From Gammaproteobacteria bacterium (lineage in GTDB: Bacteria; Pseudomonadota; Gammaproteobacteria; Pseudomonadales; Azotimanducaceae): a stretch of 64,000 nucleotides of DNA. The stretch lies in contig QJYB01000047.1 in NCBI GenBank assembly GCA_003247835.1, forward strand, positions 1 through 64,000, in the 5' to 3' direction. Below, piece by piece: positions 41,050 through 50,362 of the stretch. Made by a program: the position numbers and the translations under genes. How positions within the stretch are numbered: position 1 is the stretch's first letter; each line of letters opens with the position of its first letter. A model generated the notes under the pieces. It was not told where the DNA came from. It saw only the letters and a list, made by a program, of their open reading frames with translations, and did no database searches.

Positions 41050-43011
41050 TTACAGGGCTCGGTCCGCACAGGTGACTCTGAGCCGTTGTTCGAGATCCCG
41101 TATCCGCCCGCACAACTCCCGTTTCCATTCGGGCGTCTGCCCCAGCGCGCTCAGAAAATCCACAACGGCGGGATGATCATGCAGGTCAGTTTCCAGATAG
41201 AGCATCAGGTACGGCAGCCCACGACGATAAAACCGTGACTGTGAGGCCGCCTCTCTGAAGAGCTCGATGGCCGTCTCATCGCCGAGTTCCAGGTACACCG
41301 CCGCAGCGAAGTCCATCGCCCCCATCTGTAGTAGATCGTCTGCAGCTCGCTTTGCTCGGGCGTAATCGTTGGCGATGGTATGTGTTTTCGCCGAGATGAG
41401 ATGCGAGCCGAACCGGGTGAAGTGCTCATAATCTGAGCTGTTGTCTGCGCGACTTGCCGCCTCGTCGAATCGACGAGCAATCTCTTCGGCCTCGCCGATC
41501 CTGCCGAGCTTGGCGGCGATGATCCCCCGGTCGAGATCCGGCACAACGGAATCTTCAGGTACCAGCCTCGCAAACACATTCGCTGTGGCCAAAGCACTCT
41601 GTTCATCACCCATGATTCCTTGCGCGACGCTGAGCCAGTCCCAGGCTGCAGGAAAGAACGGAAGATTGATGTCAGAGCCTCGCTTGAAGAGGACAGCCGC
41701 CTCCTCTGTAAGCCCCGACGCGAGCAAGAGAAGTCCGTAGGAGAAAAACCAACCATTTTCGATCAGGTTTTCGCGAAGGATCCGCTCCGCCTGAGCAAAA
41801 TCCCCGTCAATCCACAGGGCCAGTTCAGCCGACGCCTGATTGCAGAAAGGATCGCCAGAACCGGAAGACCGGCAGGCCATGTCTGCTGCTGCTCTAGCCT
41901 GTTCGATCGAGTTATCGTCCTTCAAAACCCCAGCCCGTCTAATCAGCTGGCTAGTAAGGGCACTCCAGCCAGGGCTCCAATCGGGATCTTCGCGAAGCGT
42001 CTGGTCCAACCAATAGACTTCCTGATCAAACGCGCCACCCCACTGATAGTGCAGATACTTGAGATAGGGACTCCATGCGCCCGGAGCCTGTGGCACGGAC
42101 GTGCTGTCCAGTGTCGTATCGAAGTATCTCGCGACTCTCAGCGCCATGCGTTGCTGTGACTCGAAGAGATCTTCTGAGCCGCTGACAAATTCCTGTATCC
42201 AGATCTGCGCCTTGCTCTTCACATCGGTAAGCTCGACGATCAGGCGGTTTTCGTCGCGCTCCTGTTGCAGCGTACCGGTCAGCAGCAGATCGAGTTCTCC
42301 AATCGATTCCTCGTCGATCATTCGAACCGCGAGTCGGGTTGGAACGAGCCGGTAACCGGTAGAGGACGCGATGATCTGCGTGACTCGTACCTGTATGCCA
42401 TCGGCCAGCCACTGCTGGTCCTGGCCGGGACTCAGGTCCTGAAAGGGGAGAACGGCTATCCGCTTCGGGCGCAAAGCATCCTCAGTCGAGCTTTCTCCGG
42501 TATGACCCCGGAGCAGCCACGCCGCTGAAGTACCGGAAAGGACGATCACCAGCGCGACCAGACCGGCGACTCGTCTCCCGCTCAGGGCAGGTGTTTCACT
42601 TGCGGCTCGCGGTGCTGACCTTGAGGCCGGACCACCAGCCACATGTCTGGCTACGGCATCGAGCACCGGATCGAAGCCGCTCAGATGTTGCGGATCCACG
42701 TCTGCAGTCTGCAGCCGCCTGAATGCCAGCGGTACGCGCACGTCATCTATTCGTACGGGAACCAGAATGCCGCGACCCTGACCCTCCGAGGCTTCATTGA
42801 GCACCCACTCGGATTGAACGGAGGCCTTCGACCAGACGACGAGCACGCAGCTGGCCGCATCGAGTTCGGCCTCGATTGACCTGTCGAAACTCGTCCCGAG
42901 GTCGATTCTCCTGTCCCACCACACGGAATATCCACGTCGCTCCAGCTCGCTGACTATCTGCGCTACGCGATCCCTGTCTTCCGAGGCATAGGAAACAAAG
43001 ACGTCGGCCAC
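41050..43011 (-). CDS. TIR-domain membrane protein with TPR repeats
   Basis: A 653-residue protein from a GTG behind GGAGAACGCC. Residues 1 to about 125 are a TIR domain (MADVFVSYASEDRDRVAQIVSELERRGYSVWWDRRIDLG, with SEWVLNEA holding the conserved Glu of catalytic TIRs). A transmembrane segment (VAGLVALVIVLSGTSAAWLL) lies at about 148-167. Then comes a domain seen in adenylate-cyclase/TPR regulators (PKRIAVLPFQDLSPGQDQQWLADGIQ...LLLTGTLQQ) and TPR-like helices to the end. It may be a signalling sensor; NADase activity is possible but not shown. It has the same cytoplasmic effector-TM-TPR plan as the CadC-like protein nearby. Confidence 0.82.
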   Translation of the reverse strand: MADVFVSYASEDRDRVAQIVSELERRGYSVWWDRRIDLGTSFDRSIEAELDAASCVLVVWSKASVQSEWVLNEASEGQGRGILVPVRIDDVRVPLAFRRLQTADVDPQHLSGFDPVLDAVARHVAGGPASRSAPRAASETPALSGRRVAGLVALVIVLSGTSAAWLLRGHTGESSTEDALRPKRIAVLPFQDLSPGQDQQWLADGIQVRVTQIIASSTGYRLVPTRLAVRMIDEESIGELDLLLTGTLQQERDENRLIVELTDVKSKAQIWIQEFVSGSEDLFESQQRMALRVARYFDTTLDSTSVPQAPGAWSPYLKYLHYQWGGAFDQEVYWLDQTLREDPDWSPGWSALTSQLIRRAGVLKDDNSIEQARAAADMACRSSGSGDPFCNQASAELALWIDGDFAQAERILRENLIENGWFFSYGLLLLASGLTEEAAVLFKRGSDINLPFFPAAWDWLSVAQGIMGDEQSALATANVFARLVPEDSVVPDLDRGIIAAKLGRIGEAEEIARRFDEAASRADNSSDYEHFTRFGSHLISAKTHTIANDYARAKRAADDLLQMGAMDFAAAVYLELGDETAIELFREAASQSRFYRRGLPYLMLYLETDLHDHPAVVDFLSALGQTPEWKRELCGRIRDLEQRLRVTCADRAL

Positions 43012-43117
43012 GGCGTTCTCCCAACACGCTCCTCGGAGTTTAGGCGTCTGGTTGCAGGGATCGCAAAGAATTCAGGAGCATCGGGTTTGGGAATCGTCCG
43101 CGCCTGGTGCGGAATTT

Positions 43118-44293
43118 TCAGGGACGAAGACTGGTGAGATACGCGTTGAGAAACGTGTCCTTTGGATCCCACGCATCCCGCACTCGCCACCACTCCGCCC
43201 AGCGCGGATGGATGCGCGCGAGCGTCCCGCCGTCGAGGTAATGCACCTTGCCCCAGTGTGGTCGACCGTCGTGGGCGAGGAAGATCTCCTCGCAGGCGCG
43301 GAAGTACGGCTCGTCGTCCTCGTCCATGCCCAGATGCACGGAGATGGTGACCGTGTCCCGTTCGTACGCCGTCGACAGCCAGACATCATCCGCCGCCAGC
43401 GTGCGGTACTCGACGGGCCAGGCGACGTCCGGAAACCTGTTCCTGAGCAGGTCGCGGATTTCGCGCATGCAGGCGATGCCGCGCTCTGCCGGTACGCTGT
43501 ACTCCATCTCCGTGTGCGCTACAGGCCGGTGATTCGGCAGCACCTCGTGGCTCCAGGCGCAGCGTGAGCCTTCCGCTGCGAGCGGATACTCCGCCTCGTC
43601 TTCCGTCTCGTTGATGATCTTAACTACCGCCCGGTCGTCCTGCGGATACCAGAAGAATTCGAAGTGGCGGTTGTCGGGGACGAGTTTGTCGCAATCCGCC
43701 AGCACCTCATCGAGGGTGGAATCCCAGCTCTGCTCGCGGAGCCGGTATCGGGAACGTACGGCGAGCGTCAGCCGCGTGACGATGCCGAACGCACCGAGAT
43801 GCAGCCGCGCCGCCTGCCAGAGCTCGGCGTTCTCTTCCGCGGAGGCATCCACCACGTCGCCGCTGGCGAGCACGAGCCGCAGCCCCAGCACCTGGGCGGA
43901 GAAATTTCTGAGCGTCACCCCGGTGCCGTGGGTTCCGGTGGCAGTCGCGCCGACGATGGCCTGCTGGTCGATGTCACCCTGATTGGCGAAGGCGAGACCA
44001 CGCTGATTGAGTGCGTTGCCCAGGCTGTAGATGCGCGAACCCGCCCAGACGACTGCCCTGCCGAGACCAACGTCCGTTTCGATCACCCCGGAGAGGCCGC
44101 CGATATCGGCGATCACGCCGTCATCGTTGATGACGAGCGGCGCGTGGCTGTGGGTGGCGCCGGCAACCCGGATCCTGCTGCCGGCGGAGGCCGCCGACGC
44201 GGCGAGCGCCGCCGCGTCGGCCTCGCTTCTGAGGAAGTGCAGGCTCGCGGGCCGGCTCGCGAGCTTGCCGGACCAGTTGCGCCACCTGGGCAT
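43118..44293 (-). CDS. FAD-linked oxidase, aldonolactone oxidase-like
   Basis: The ATG at 44293, behind ACGGAGG, gives 391 residues; the track start at 44470 extends into the intergenic region. It has the VAO/PCMH FAD-binding half (SRIRVAGATHSHAPLVINDDGVIADIGGLSGV, then QAIVGATATGTHGTGVTLRNFSAQVLGLRLVLASG) and the ALO C-terminal domain (HWGKVHYLDGGTLARIHPRWAEWWRVRDAWDPKDTFLNAYL). The GATHS near residue 45 replaces the usual GxGHS. It resembles D-arabinono/L-gulono-1,4-lactone and sugar-alcohol oxidases. No signal peptide is seen. Confidence 0.84.
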   Translation of the reverse strand: MPRWRNWSGKLASRPASLHFLRSEADAAALAASAASAGSRIRVAGATHSHAPLVINDDGVIADIGGLSGVIETDVGLGRAVVWAGSRIYSLGNALNQRGLAFANQGDIDQQAIVGATATGTHGTGVTLRNFSAQVLGLRLVLASGDVVDASAEENAELWQAARLHLGAFGIVTRLTLAVRSRYRLREQSWDSTLDEVLADCDKLVPDNRHFEFFWYPQDDRAVVKIINETEDEAEYPLAAEGSRCAWSHEVLPNHRPVAHTEMEYSVPAERGIACMREIRDLLRNRFPDVAWPVEYRTLAADDVWLSTAYERDTVTISVHLGMDEDDEPYFRACEEIFLAHDGRPHWGKVHYLDGGTLARIHPRWAEWWRVRDAWDPKDTFLNAYLTSLRP

Positions 44294-44461
44294 GGATATC
44301 GGCCTCCGTATCCGAACGTCTGAGAGTGATATTCGAGCGCCGGCAGTCGAATGACAACCGTCGACGGCTCCGACAAACGATGACATCCTCTGAGCCCGAT
44401 CGATTCTTCCATGGGGGAGAAGACCGGTGAAAAACCCGCCCCAAAGCATCAGAGGGAAGAC

Positions 44462-44488
44462 GCGGCCCAACCTGTCAGGTGGGGCCGC
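44462..44488 (-). terminator. Hairpin after acnB
   Basis: GCGGCCCAACCT pairs with AGGTGGGGCCGC with one mismatch around a 3-nt loop, 17 bp beyond the acnB stop. A run of Ts comes only later on the minus strand, so termination may not be strictly intrinsic. Confidence 0.5.
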
Positions 44489-44504
44489 CGCTACCGCTGC
44501 ACGC

Positions 44505-47102
44505 TCAGGCCTGGACCACGATCTCCTTCGCGATGGAGCGTCCCTGCTCCGCCGCCTGCAGGAACTCCGGCACCTGATCGAAGTTCAGGTAGTTGTAGAT
44601 CTCCGGCGCCATGGAGTCGATCTTGGTGGCGAACTCCAGATACTCCTCCGGGCTCGGCAGCCGGCCGAGGACAGAGGCGACAGCGGCGAGCTCGGCGCTG
44701 GCCAGAAATACGTTCGATCCCTGGCCGAGCCGGTTGGGAAAGTTCCGTGTTGAGGTGGACACACACGTGGACCCCGCCTGGATCCGCGCCTGGTTGCCCA
44801 TGCACAGGCTGCAGCCCGGCATCTCGGTGCGTGCACCCGCTTGTGCGTAGATGTTGTAGTAGCCCTCCTCCATGAGTTGGTGCTCGTCCATCTTCGTCGG
44901 CGGGGCGATCCAGAGCCGGGTCGGAATCGCCGTATCTGCTGCCTGCAGCAGCTTGCCCGCCGCCCGGAAGTGGCCGATGTTGGTCATGCAGGAGCCGATG
45001 AAGACCTCGTCTATCTTCGTGCCGGCCACCTCGGAGAGCGGTTTGACGTCGTCCGGATCGTTCGGACAGGCGAGCAGCGGCTCGGTGATCTGATTCATGT
45101 CGATCTCGATCACTTCCGCGTACTTTGCGTCCTTGTCGGCACGCAGCAGGCTCGGCTTGGCGAGCCACTCCTCCATGGCCTGCGCGCGACGCTCGAGCGT
45201 GCGTACGTCGCCGTAACCGTTGGCGATCATCCAGCGCAGCATCACCACATTGGAGCGCAGGTACTCGGCAACGGAAGCTTCCGAAAGCGCGATGGTGCAG
45301 CCGCCGGCGGAGCGTTCGGCCGAGGCGTCGGACAGCTCGAAGGCCTGCTCCACTGTGAGGTCCGGCAGCCCTTCGATCTCGAGAATACGGCCGTTGTAGA
45401 CGTTCTTCTTACCTTCCTTGGCCACAGTCAGCAGACCGCGCTGGATGGCGGCATACGGAATGGCGTTCACCAGATCGCGCAGCGTGATGCCGGGCTGCAT
45501 CTTGCCGGTGAAGCGCACGAGCACCGACTCGGGCATATCGAGCGGAATCACGCCGAGCGCCGCACCGAAGGCGACGAGACCCGAGCCAGCCGGAAACGAG
45601 ATGCCGAGCGGGAACCGGGTGTGGGAGTCACCGCCGGTGCCCACCTGATCGGGCAGCAGCATGCGGTTCAGCCAGCTGTGGATGATGCCGTCACCCGGAC
45701 GCAGCGACACGCCGCCCCGGTTCTGGATGAAGTCGGGCAGCGTGTGCTGGGTCTCGATGTCCACCGGCTTCGGGTAGGCGGCTGTGTGACAGAAGCTCTG
45801 CATCACCAGATCCGCAGAGAAGCCGAGGCAGGCGAGTTCCTTGAGCTCGTCTCGCGTCATGGGGCCCGTGGTGTCCTGGGATCCGACGGTGCTCATGCGC
45901 GGCTCGCAGTAGGTGCCGGGGCGCACGCCCTGGCCTTCGGTCAACCCGCAGGCACGGCCGACGATCTTCTGCGCGAGCGTGAAGCCCGCCTTGGACTCAC
46001 CCGGATTCTCCGGCCGGCGGAACGCATCCGAGGGACCCAGCTTCAGGACCTCCCGCGCGCGCTCCGTGAGGCTGCGGCCTATGATGAGCGGAATCCGGCC
46101 GCCGGCCTTCACCTCGTCGAGAATGACATCAGTCTTGAGCTCGAACTCCGTCAGGAGCTCGCCTTTTTCATTCTCGATGCGACCCTCATAGGGCTTCAGC
46201 ACGATCACCTCGCCCATCTTGAGCTTGGAAACATCGCACTCCACGGGCAGCGCGCCGGAATCCTCCAGCGTGTTGAAGAAGATCGGCGCGATCTTGCCGC
46301 CGATGACTACGCCCCCCTGGCGCTTGTTGGGCACGAACGGGATGTCGTCGCCCATGGTCCAGAGCACGGAGTTGGTGGCGCTCTTGCGCGACGAGCCGGT
46401 ACCCACCACGTCGCCCACGTAGGCCACGCCATTGCCCTTGTTCTTCAGCGCTTCGATCTGCTCGATGGCGTTGGTGATCCCCGGACGCGGGTTCTTCAGC
46501 ATCGCCAGTGAGTGCAGTGGGATGTCTGGCCGTGACCAGGCATCCTGGGCCGGCGACAGGTCGTCTGTATTGGTCTCACCAGCGACCTGGAAGACGGTCA
46601 GCCTGATGGCGTCCGGCAGATCCTTCTTGTGCTTGAACCATTCCGCATCCGCCCAGGATTCGAGCACTGCCTGCGCGTGCGGATTACCCTTCTGGGCCTT
46701 CTCCGCCACATCGTGGAAGGCGTCGAACATCAGCAGCGTGTGCTTGAGCTCCGCTGCTGCTTTCGCGGCGTACTCCGCATCGTCGAGCAGATCTACCAGC
46801 GGCAGGATGTTGTAGCCGCCAAGCATGGTGCCGAGCAGCTCGATGGCCTTGGCGCGATCCACCAGCGGGCTGGTCGCCTTGCCTTTGGCCACATCCGCCA
46901 GAAACGCCGCCTTCACGTAGGCCGCATCGTCCACACCGGGCGGTACCCGCTCCGTCAGCAGGTTCAGCAGAAACGCCTCCTCACCGGCCGGCGGCGACTT
47001 CAGCAGGTCGATGAGCTGGGTCGTCTGCTCGGCAGTGAGCGGCAGCGGCGGGATGCCCTGGGCGGCCCGTTCAGCGGCGTGTTTACGATAGGCTTCTAGC
47101 AT
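44505..47102 (-). CDS. acnB: Aconitate hydratase B
   Basis: A full-length 865-residue AcnB of the TCA cycle, converting citrate to isocitrate (and often acting on 2-methylisocitrate). It begins [34 protein letters not shown], the HEAT-like domain unique to AcnB. The swivel domain ([36 protein letters not shown]) and the [4Fe-4S] ligands in [11 protein letters not shown] and [12 protein letters not shown] follow in the AcnB order. A GGAGAGG site precedes the ATG. A divergent LysR gene 131 bp away may regulate it. Confidence 0.96.
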   Translation of the reverse strand: MLEAYRKHAAERAAQGIPPLPLTAEQTTQLIDLLKSPPAGEEAFLLNLLTERVPPGVDDAAYVKAAFLADVAKGKATSPLVDRAKAIELLGTMLGGYNILPLVDLLDDAEYAAKAAAELKHTLLMFDAFHDVAEKAQKGNPHAQAVLESWADAEWFKHKKDLPDAIRLTVFQVAGETNTDDLSPAQDAWSRPDIPLHSLAMLKNPRPGITNAIEQIEALKNKGNGVAYVGDVVGTGSSRKSATNSVLWTMGDDIPFVPNKRQGGVVIGGKIAPIFFNTLEDSGALPVECDVSKLKMGEVIVLKPYEGRIENEKGELLTEFELKTDVILDEVKAGGRIPLIIGRSLTERAREVLKLGPSDAFRRPENPGESKAGFTLAQKIVGRACGLTEGQGVRPGTYCEPRMSTVGSQDTTGPMTRDELKELACLGFSADLVMQSFCHTAAYPKPVDIETQHTLPDFIQNRGGVSLRPGDGIIHSWLNRMLLPDQVGTGGDSHTRFPLGISFPAGSGLVAFGAALGVIPLDMPESVLVRFTGKMQPGITLRDLVNAIPYAAIQRGLLTVAKEGKKNVYNGRILEIEGLPDLTVEQAFELSDASAERSAGGCTIALSEASVAEYLRSNVVMLRWMIANGYGDVRTLERRAQAMEEWLAKPSLLRADKDAKYAEVIEIDMNQITEPLLACPNDPDDVKPLSEVAGTKIDEVFIGSCMTNIGHFRAAGKLLQAADTAIPTRLWIAPPTKMDEHQLMEEGYYNIYAQAGARTEMPGCSLCMGNQARIQAGSTCVSTSTRNFPNRLGQGSNVFLASAELAAVASVLGRLPSPEEYLEFATKIDSMAPEIYNYLNFDQVPEFLQAAEQGRSIAKEIVVQA

Positions 47103-47179
47103 GGTGGCCTCTCCGTCTGGCGTCCTTCGAGAAGGGACGACAATCTAGCAGAGCCAGATACATGCGTAAAATGGATAGT

Positions 47180-47211
47180 TTGCATAGATAACATCCGATA
47201 TATTTATGCAA
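47180..47211. promoter_or_regulatory. Inverted repeat between acnB and the LysR gene
   Basis: TTGCATA and TATGCAA are perfect 7-bp inverted arms 18 bp apart in an AT-rich 131-bp intergenic region. The position suits a LysR-type binding site controlling one or both divergent genes. Confidence 0.5.
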
Positions 47212-47233
47212 CTTCCGATACCGGAGCCCATAT

Positions 47234-48145
47234 TTGGATCTCAACCTGCTCCGCTCCCTGGTGGCCGTCGCCGATGCCGGCGCCATCACCGAGGCCGCCG
47301 GCCGCCTCGGCATCAGTCAGCCGGCCCTGACCCGGCGCATTCAGCAGCTCGAAGCCGAGTTCGGCGCCGAGTTCCTGAGCCGCAGCCGGAAAGGCGCCGT
47401 GCTCACCGAGCTCGGTCGCCAGGTGGAGCATGAAGCCCGTCTGCTCATCGACCGCTACGATCGCCTCAAGGCCGAGGTGGCCAGTCAGCGCAACGTGGAA
47501 GGCGGCACCGTGCGCATCGGCGGTGGCGCCACCGCCGTCTCCTTCGTGCTGCCCGATGCCATTGCCCGCTTCCAGCGGGCGTTTCCCCGGGTGCACTTTC
47601 AGGTGAAGGAAGCGAGCAGCAGCGAGATCGCCAGCGACGTGGCCGACGGACGCCTGGAGCTCGGTCTGGTCACCCTGCCGGTCCGAGCAACCGGTCTCGA
47701 GATCGAGCCGCTGGTGGAGGACCGCATCGTGCTGGTGGCCGCCCCGGACAGCCCGCTCGCCAGCGCGCAGCGGGTACCGGTGGCAAGCCTGGACGGTCAG
47801 AACTTCGTCGGCTTCGAAGGTGGCAGTGCCATCCGCCAGATCGTGGACACGAGCCTCAGGGAAGCAGGCATCGAGATCAACGTGGTGATGGAGCTTCGGT
47901 CCATCCCCGCCATCCTGCGCATGGTGACGACCACGGGCAGCCTCGCCTTCGTCTCCCGCCTCGGCCTGCAGGGGCAGGAGCTGGTCCGCGAGGTACCGGT
48001 CACCGGCCTCGACATCACCCGGCGCCTCGGACTCGCCCGTCGCAAGGGCGCGGTGCTGTCACGGGCCGCCAACAGTTTCGCCGAACGTCTGCTGTCTGGC
48101 GCCGATGCGCCCGATGCTTCGTCAGGCGCCTTTCACCCTGCCTGA
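47234..48145 (+). CDS. LysR-family transcriptional regulator
   Basis: A 303-residue protein from a TTG behind GGAG. The N-terminal winged helix (MDLNLLRSLVAVADAGAITEAAGRLGISQPALTRRIQQLEAEFGAEFL) is typical LysR, followed by the two-lobed effector domain (GTVRIGGGATAVSFVLPDAIARFQRAFPRVHFQV). It is divergent from acnB, suggesting control of aconitase or autoregulation by a metabolite such as citrate; that ligand is a guess. Its end overlaps the convergent LLM gene by 13 bp. Confidence 0.9.
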   Translation: MDLNLLRSLVAVADAGAITEAAGRLGISQPALTRRIQQLEAEFGAEFLSRSRKGAVLTELGRQVEHEARLLIDRYDRLKAEVASQRNVEGGTVRIGGGATAVSFVLPDAIARFQRAFPRVHFQVKEASSSEIASDVADGRLELGLVTLPVRATGLEIEPLVEDRIVLVAAPDSPLASAQRVPVASLDGQNFVGFEGGSAIRQIVDTSLREAGIEINVVMELRSIPAILRMVTTTGSLAFVSRLGLQGQELVREVPVTGLDITRRLGLARRKGAVLSRAANSFAERLLSGADAPDASSGAFHPA

Positions 48146-49011
48146 CGGGCCAGCGGAACGACCTGTTCGCCGAACGCTTGCAGGCGGTCCAGCCCCCCCG
48201 GTCCGGCAAAGAAGAACGCCGGCACCATGATCCGATCGACGCCGAGCTCTGCCATCTGCTCCACACCCGCAGCCGGATCCGCGAACTGCGCGCCGAACAT
48301 GGCGTTGATGGCGAGACCGGCCGGATCCCTGCCCGCCTCTTCACAGGCGCGGCGCACCCGCCCGAGCAGGGCACCGAGACGTGCCGCATCGCCCTCTCCC
48401 GGGAAGTAACCATCGGCAATGCTCACCGCGCGGCGGATGGCCGCATCCGTATCACCACCCACCAGGACGGGAATCGTGCCGTTGACCGGTCGCGGGCTGC
48501 AGGTGACCGGTGCGAAGTCGACGAACTCGCCGTGAAACTCGGCGTGCGGCCCGGCCCACAGCGCGCGCATGGCGGCCACGTACTCGTCATTGCGGGCACC
48601 TCGACGTTCCCATGGGACACCAAGCGCATCAAACTCCTCTTTGAGCCAGCCGACGCCAAGGCCAAGCTCAACCCTGCCGCCCGATAGCTGATCGAGCGTC
48701 GCCAGCGCTTTCGCGAGCACCACGGGATTCCGCTGCGGCACGATCAGGATGCAGGTACCGAGTCGGAGCGAAGGTGCGGCGGCAGCAGCAAAGGCGAGCC
48801 AGATCAGCGGATCGGGAATAGGCGTCTCCGGCTCCGCCGGAATCTTCCCGTCAGCGGTGTACGGATACCTCGATTCGATTCGGTCCGGCAGGATGACGTG
48901 CTCACCGCCCCAGACCGATTCGAATCCCGCCGCTTCCGCCCGATGGCAGATCTCGAGCGTACTACCATGGTCCGTCGCGATGCTGCTCGCAAAGGCAAGT
49001 CCGACCTTCAT
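48133..49011 (-). CDS. LLM-class F420-dependent oxidoreductase-like
   Basis: A 292-residue luciferase-like protein behind GAGAGGGG: MKVGLAFASSIATDHGSTLEICHRAEAAGFESVWGGEHVILPD, then LGTCILIVPQRNPVVLAKALATLDQLSGGRVELGLGVGWLKEEFDALG. These are signatures of the TIGR03619-like F420-type subgroup. Whether this organism makes F420 is not shown here. The closest relative in the window is the LLM gene at 15570, but the two differ throughout. Confidence 0.86.
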   Translation of the reverse strand: MKVGLAFASSIATDHGSTLEICHRAEAAGFESVWGGEHVILPDRIESRYPYTADGKIPAEPETPIPDPLIWLAFAAAAAPSLRLGTCILIVPQRNPVVLAKALATLDQLSGGRVELGLGVGWLKEEFDALGVPWERRGARNDEYVAAMRALWAGPHAEFHGEFVDFAPVTCSPRPVNGTIPVLVGGDTDAAIRRAVSIADGYFPGEGDAARLGALLGRVRRACEEAGRDPAGLAINAMFGAQFADPAAGVEQMAELGVDRIMVPAFFFAGPGGLDRLQAFGEQVVPLARQAG

Positions 49012-49097
49012 ATCAGAAACCCCTCTCTTGTGATCAGTCGATCATAGCGGTGATTACGCTTTGAGCGAATTCACAGCCATCCGTCACCGACTTCGGG

Positions 49098-50228
49098 TCA
49101 AGCCGCCAGAAAATCGAGCAGCAGGGCAAGGGTCGCCTCCGGTTGCTCCTGCTGCACCCAATGACCCGCACCCGGCACGAAATGCACGCCGCGAAAGTCC
49201 GCGCAGACACCCGCCGATGCCATTCGATCGAGCGCACCTGGAAGCTGATAAGGACCCCAGTCACGGTCACCCGCGATGAAGATCGTCGGTTGAACGAGGG
49301 TTCTGCCGGAGAAGATTTCCTGCACGGGACTGCGCAGCGCAGCAGCACGATACCAGTTGAGGCCGCCCTGAAAGCCGGTGCGTTCGTATTCCGCCGCATA
49401 GACGGCGAGCACGTCTTCCGGAAGCCAGCGGTTGGCCCTGATGCTGTCCGCCTCCGGCATGTGCTCCGCCACGGTCTCCGCCATACCTCGATTCAGGTGC
49501 ATCACATAGTAGGTCGGCATTTCGGCAAGGTCCTGCGCGCTGAACGCCTTCAGCGGAAAAGGCCGGTTGCCCGGCCAGTCCGCACTCTTGTGATGGTAGT
49601 AGGCGCGCAGGAATGCGTGCACGCCTTGCCGTGCGTGAAGCATGTCCTCGGCCGCAGCCGGTGTGCGGTAGTAGTCCTGATAGTGCTTGCGCGGTTCCGA
49701 GAGACGGGCAAGATCCTCCGTAATCGTCGCCCGACCGGAAGGAGGAGTATCCGCGCCGTCCGGAATGGACGGAGCACCGGCAAATGGCGCGCTCATCAGC
49801 ACTACCCGGGTGAACACATCGGGCCGCAGCAGACCACACCACGCCGCAACGGGAGAACCGAAGTCGTGTCCCACCACGGCAATGGTCCCGAGATGCAGCG
49901 CCTGACGCAGTCCCATTACGTCGCGAACCAGGTGTGGCATGCCGAACGGGGTGATATCGGCTTCGTAGCCTGCGTCCCAACCGGTGGTTCGGCCGTAGCC
50001 CCGCTGGTCGGGCGCAATCACGTGAAATCCCGCATCAGCCAGTCCCGGCATCACGGACCGCCAGCTGTAGGCCAGCTCTGGAAAACCGTGCAGGAGCAGC
50101 ACGGTCAGTCCGTCAGTTCGCGGCGAGCCAGCCTCGAGCACGTGCATACTCAGTCCGTTGACGTTCGTCACCAGCCGCGACCGGATTCCCTTTGGCAGCC
50201 AGCGTGCAGGATAGGGCTGGACGGGCAC
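49098..50228 (-). CDS. Alpha/beta hydrolase, epoxide hydrolase-like
   Basis: A 376-residue protein from a GTG behind AGGAG. The oxyanion loop is LLLHGFPELAYSWRSVM, the nucleophile elbow VVGHDFGSPVAAW with Asp as nucleophile, and the general base GAGHWVQQEQP. AGDRDWGPYQL may supply the acid. It resembles soluble epoxide hydrolases and the enzyme at 31890, but has a longer lid. It is divergent from the PQQ dehydrogenase gene. Confidence 0.85.
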   Translation of the reverse strand: MPVQPYPARWLPKGIRSRLVTNVNGLSMHVLEAGSPRTDGLTVLLLHGFPELAYSWRSVMPGLADAGFHVIAPDQRGYGRTTGWDAGYEADITPFGMPHLVRDVMGLRQALHLGTIAVVGHDFGSPVAAWCGLLRPDVFTRVVLMSAPFAGAPSIPDGADTPPSGRATITEDLARLSEPRKHYQDYYRTPAAAEDMLHARQGVHAFLRAYYHHKSADWPGNRPFPLKAFSAQDLAEMPTYYVMHLNRGMAETVAEHMPEADSIRANRWLPEDVLAVYAAEYERTGFQGGLNWYRAAALRSPVQEIFSGRTLVQPTIFIAGDRDWGPYQLPGALDRMASAGVCADFRGVHFVPGAGHWVQQEQPEATLALLLDFLAA

Positions 50229-50362
50229 ATCTGCTCCTTGTGACGAACGGACAACCTACCACAGGCGTTCAGGCGCACGAACGATCCGCGGAAGGTCCCG
50301 TGCACTACTGGCGATAGAACGATCAGGGTAAGCTGCGCGCTCGGGAAATGAGGGGAAAACGA

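Noticed and set aside
41050-43011. TIR anti-phage defence system
   Set aside because: No partner such as a Thoeris ThsA, CBASS cyclase or prokaryotic Argonaute is adjacent; the TM-TPR layout fits a signalling protein better.
44841-46511. 556-aa plus-strand ORF opposite acnB
   Set aside because: Antisense shadow; acnB on the minus strand is complete with all iron-sulfur ligands.
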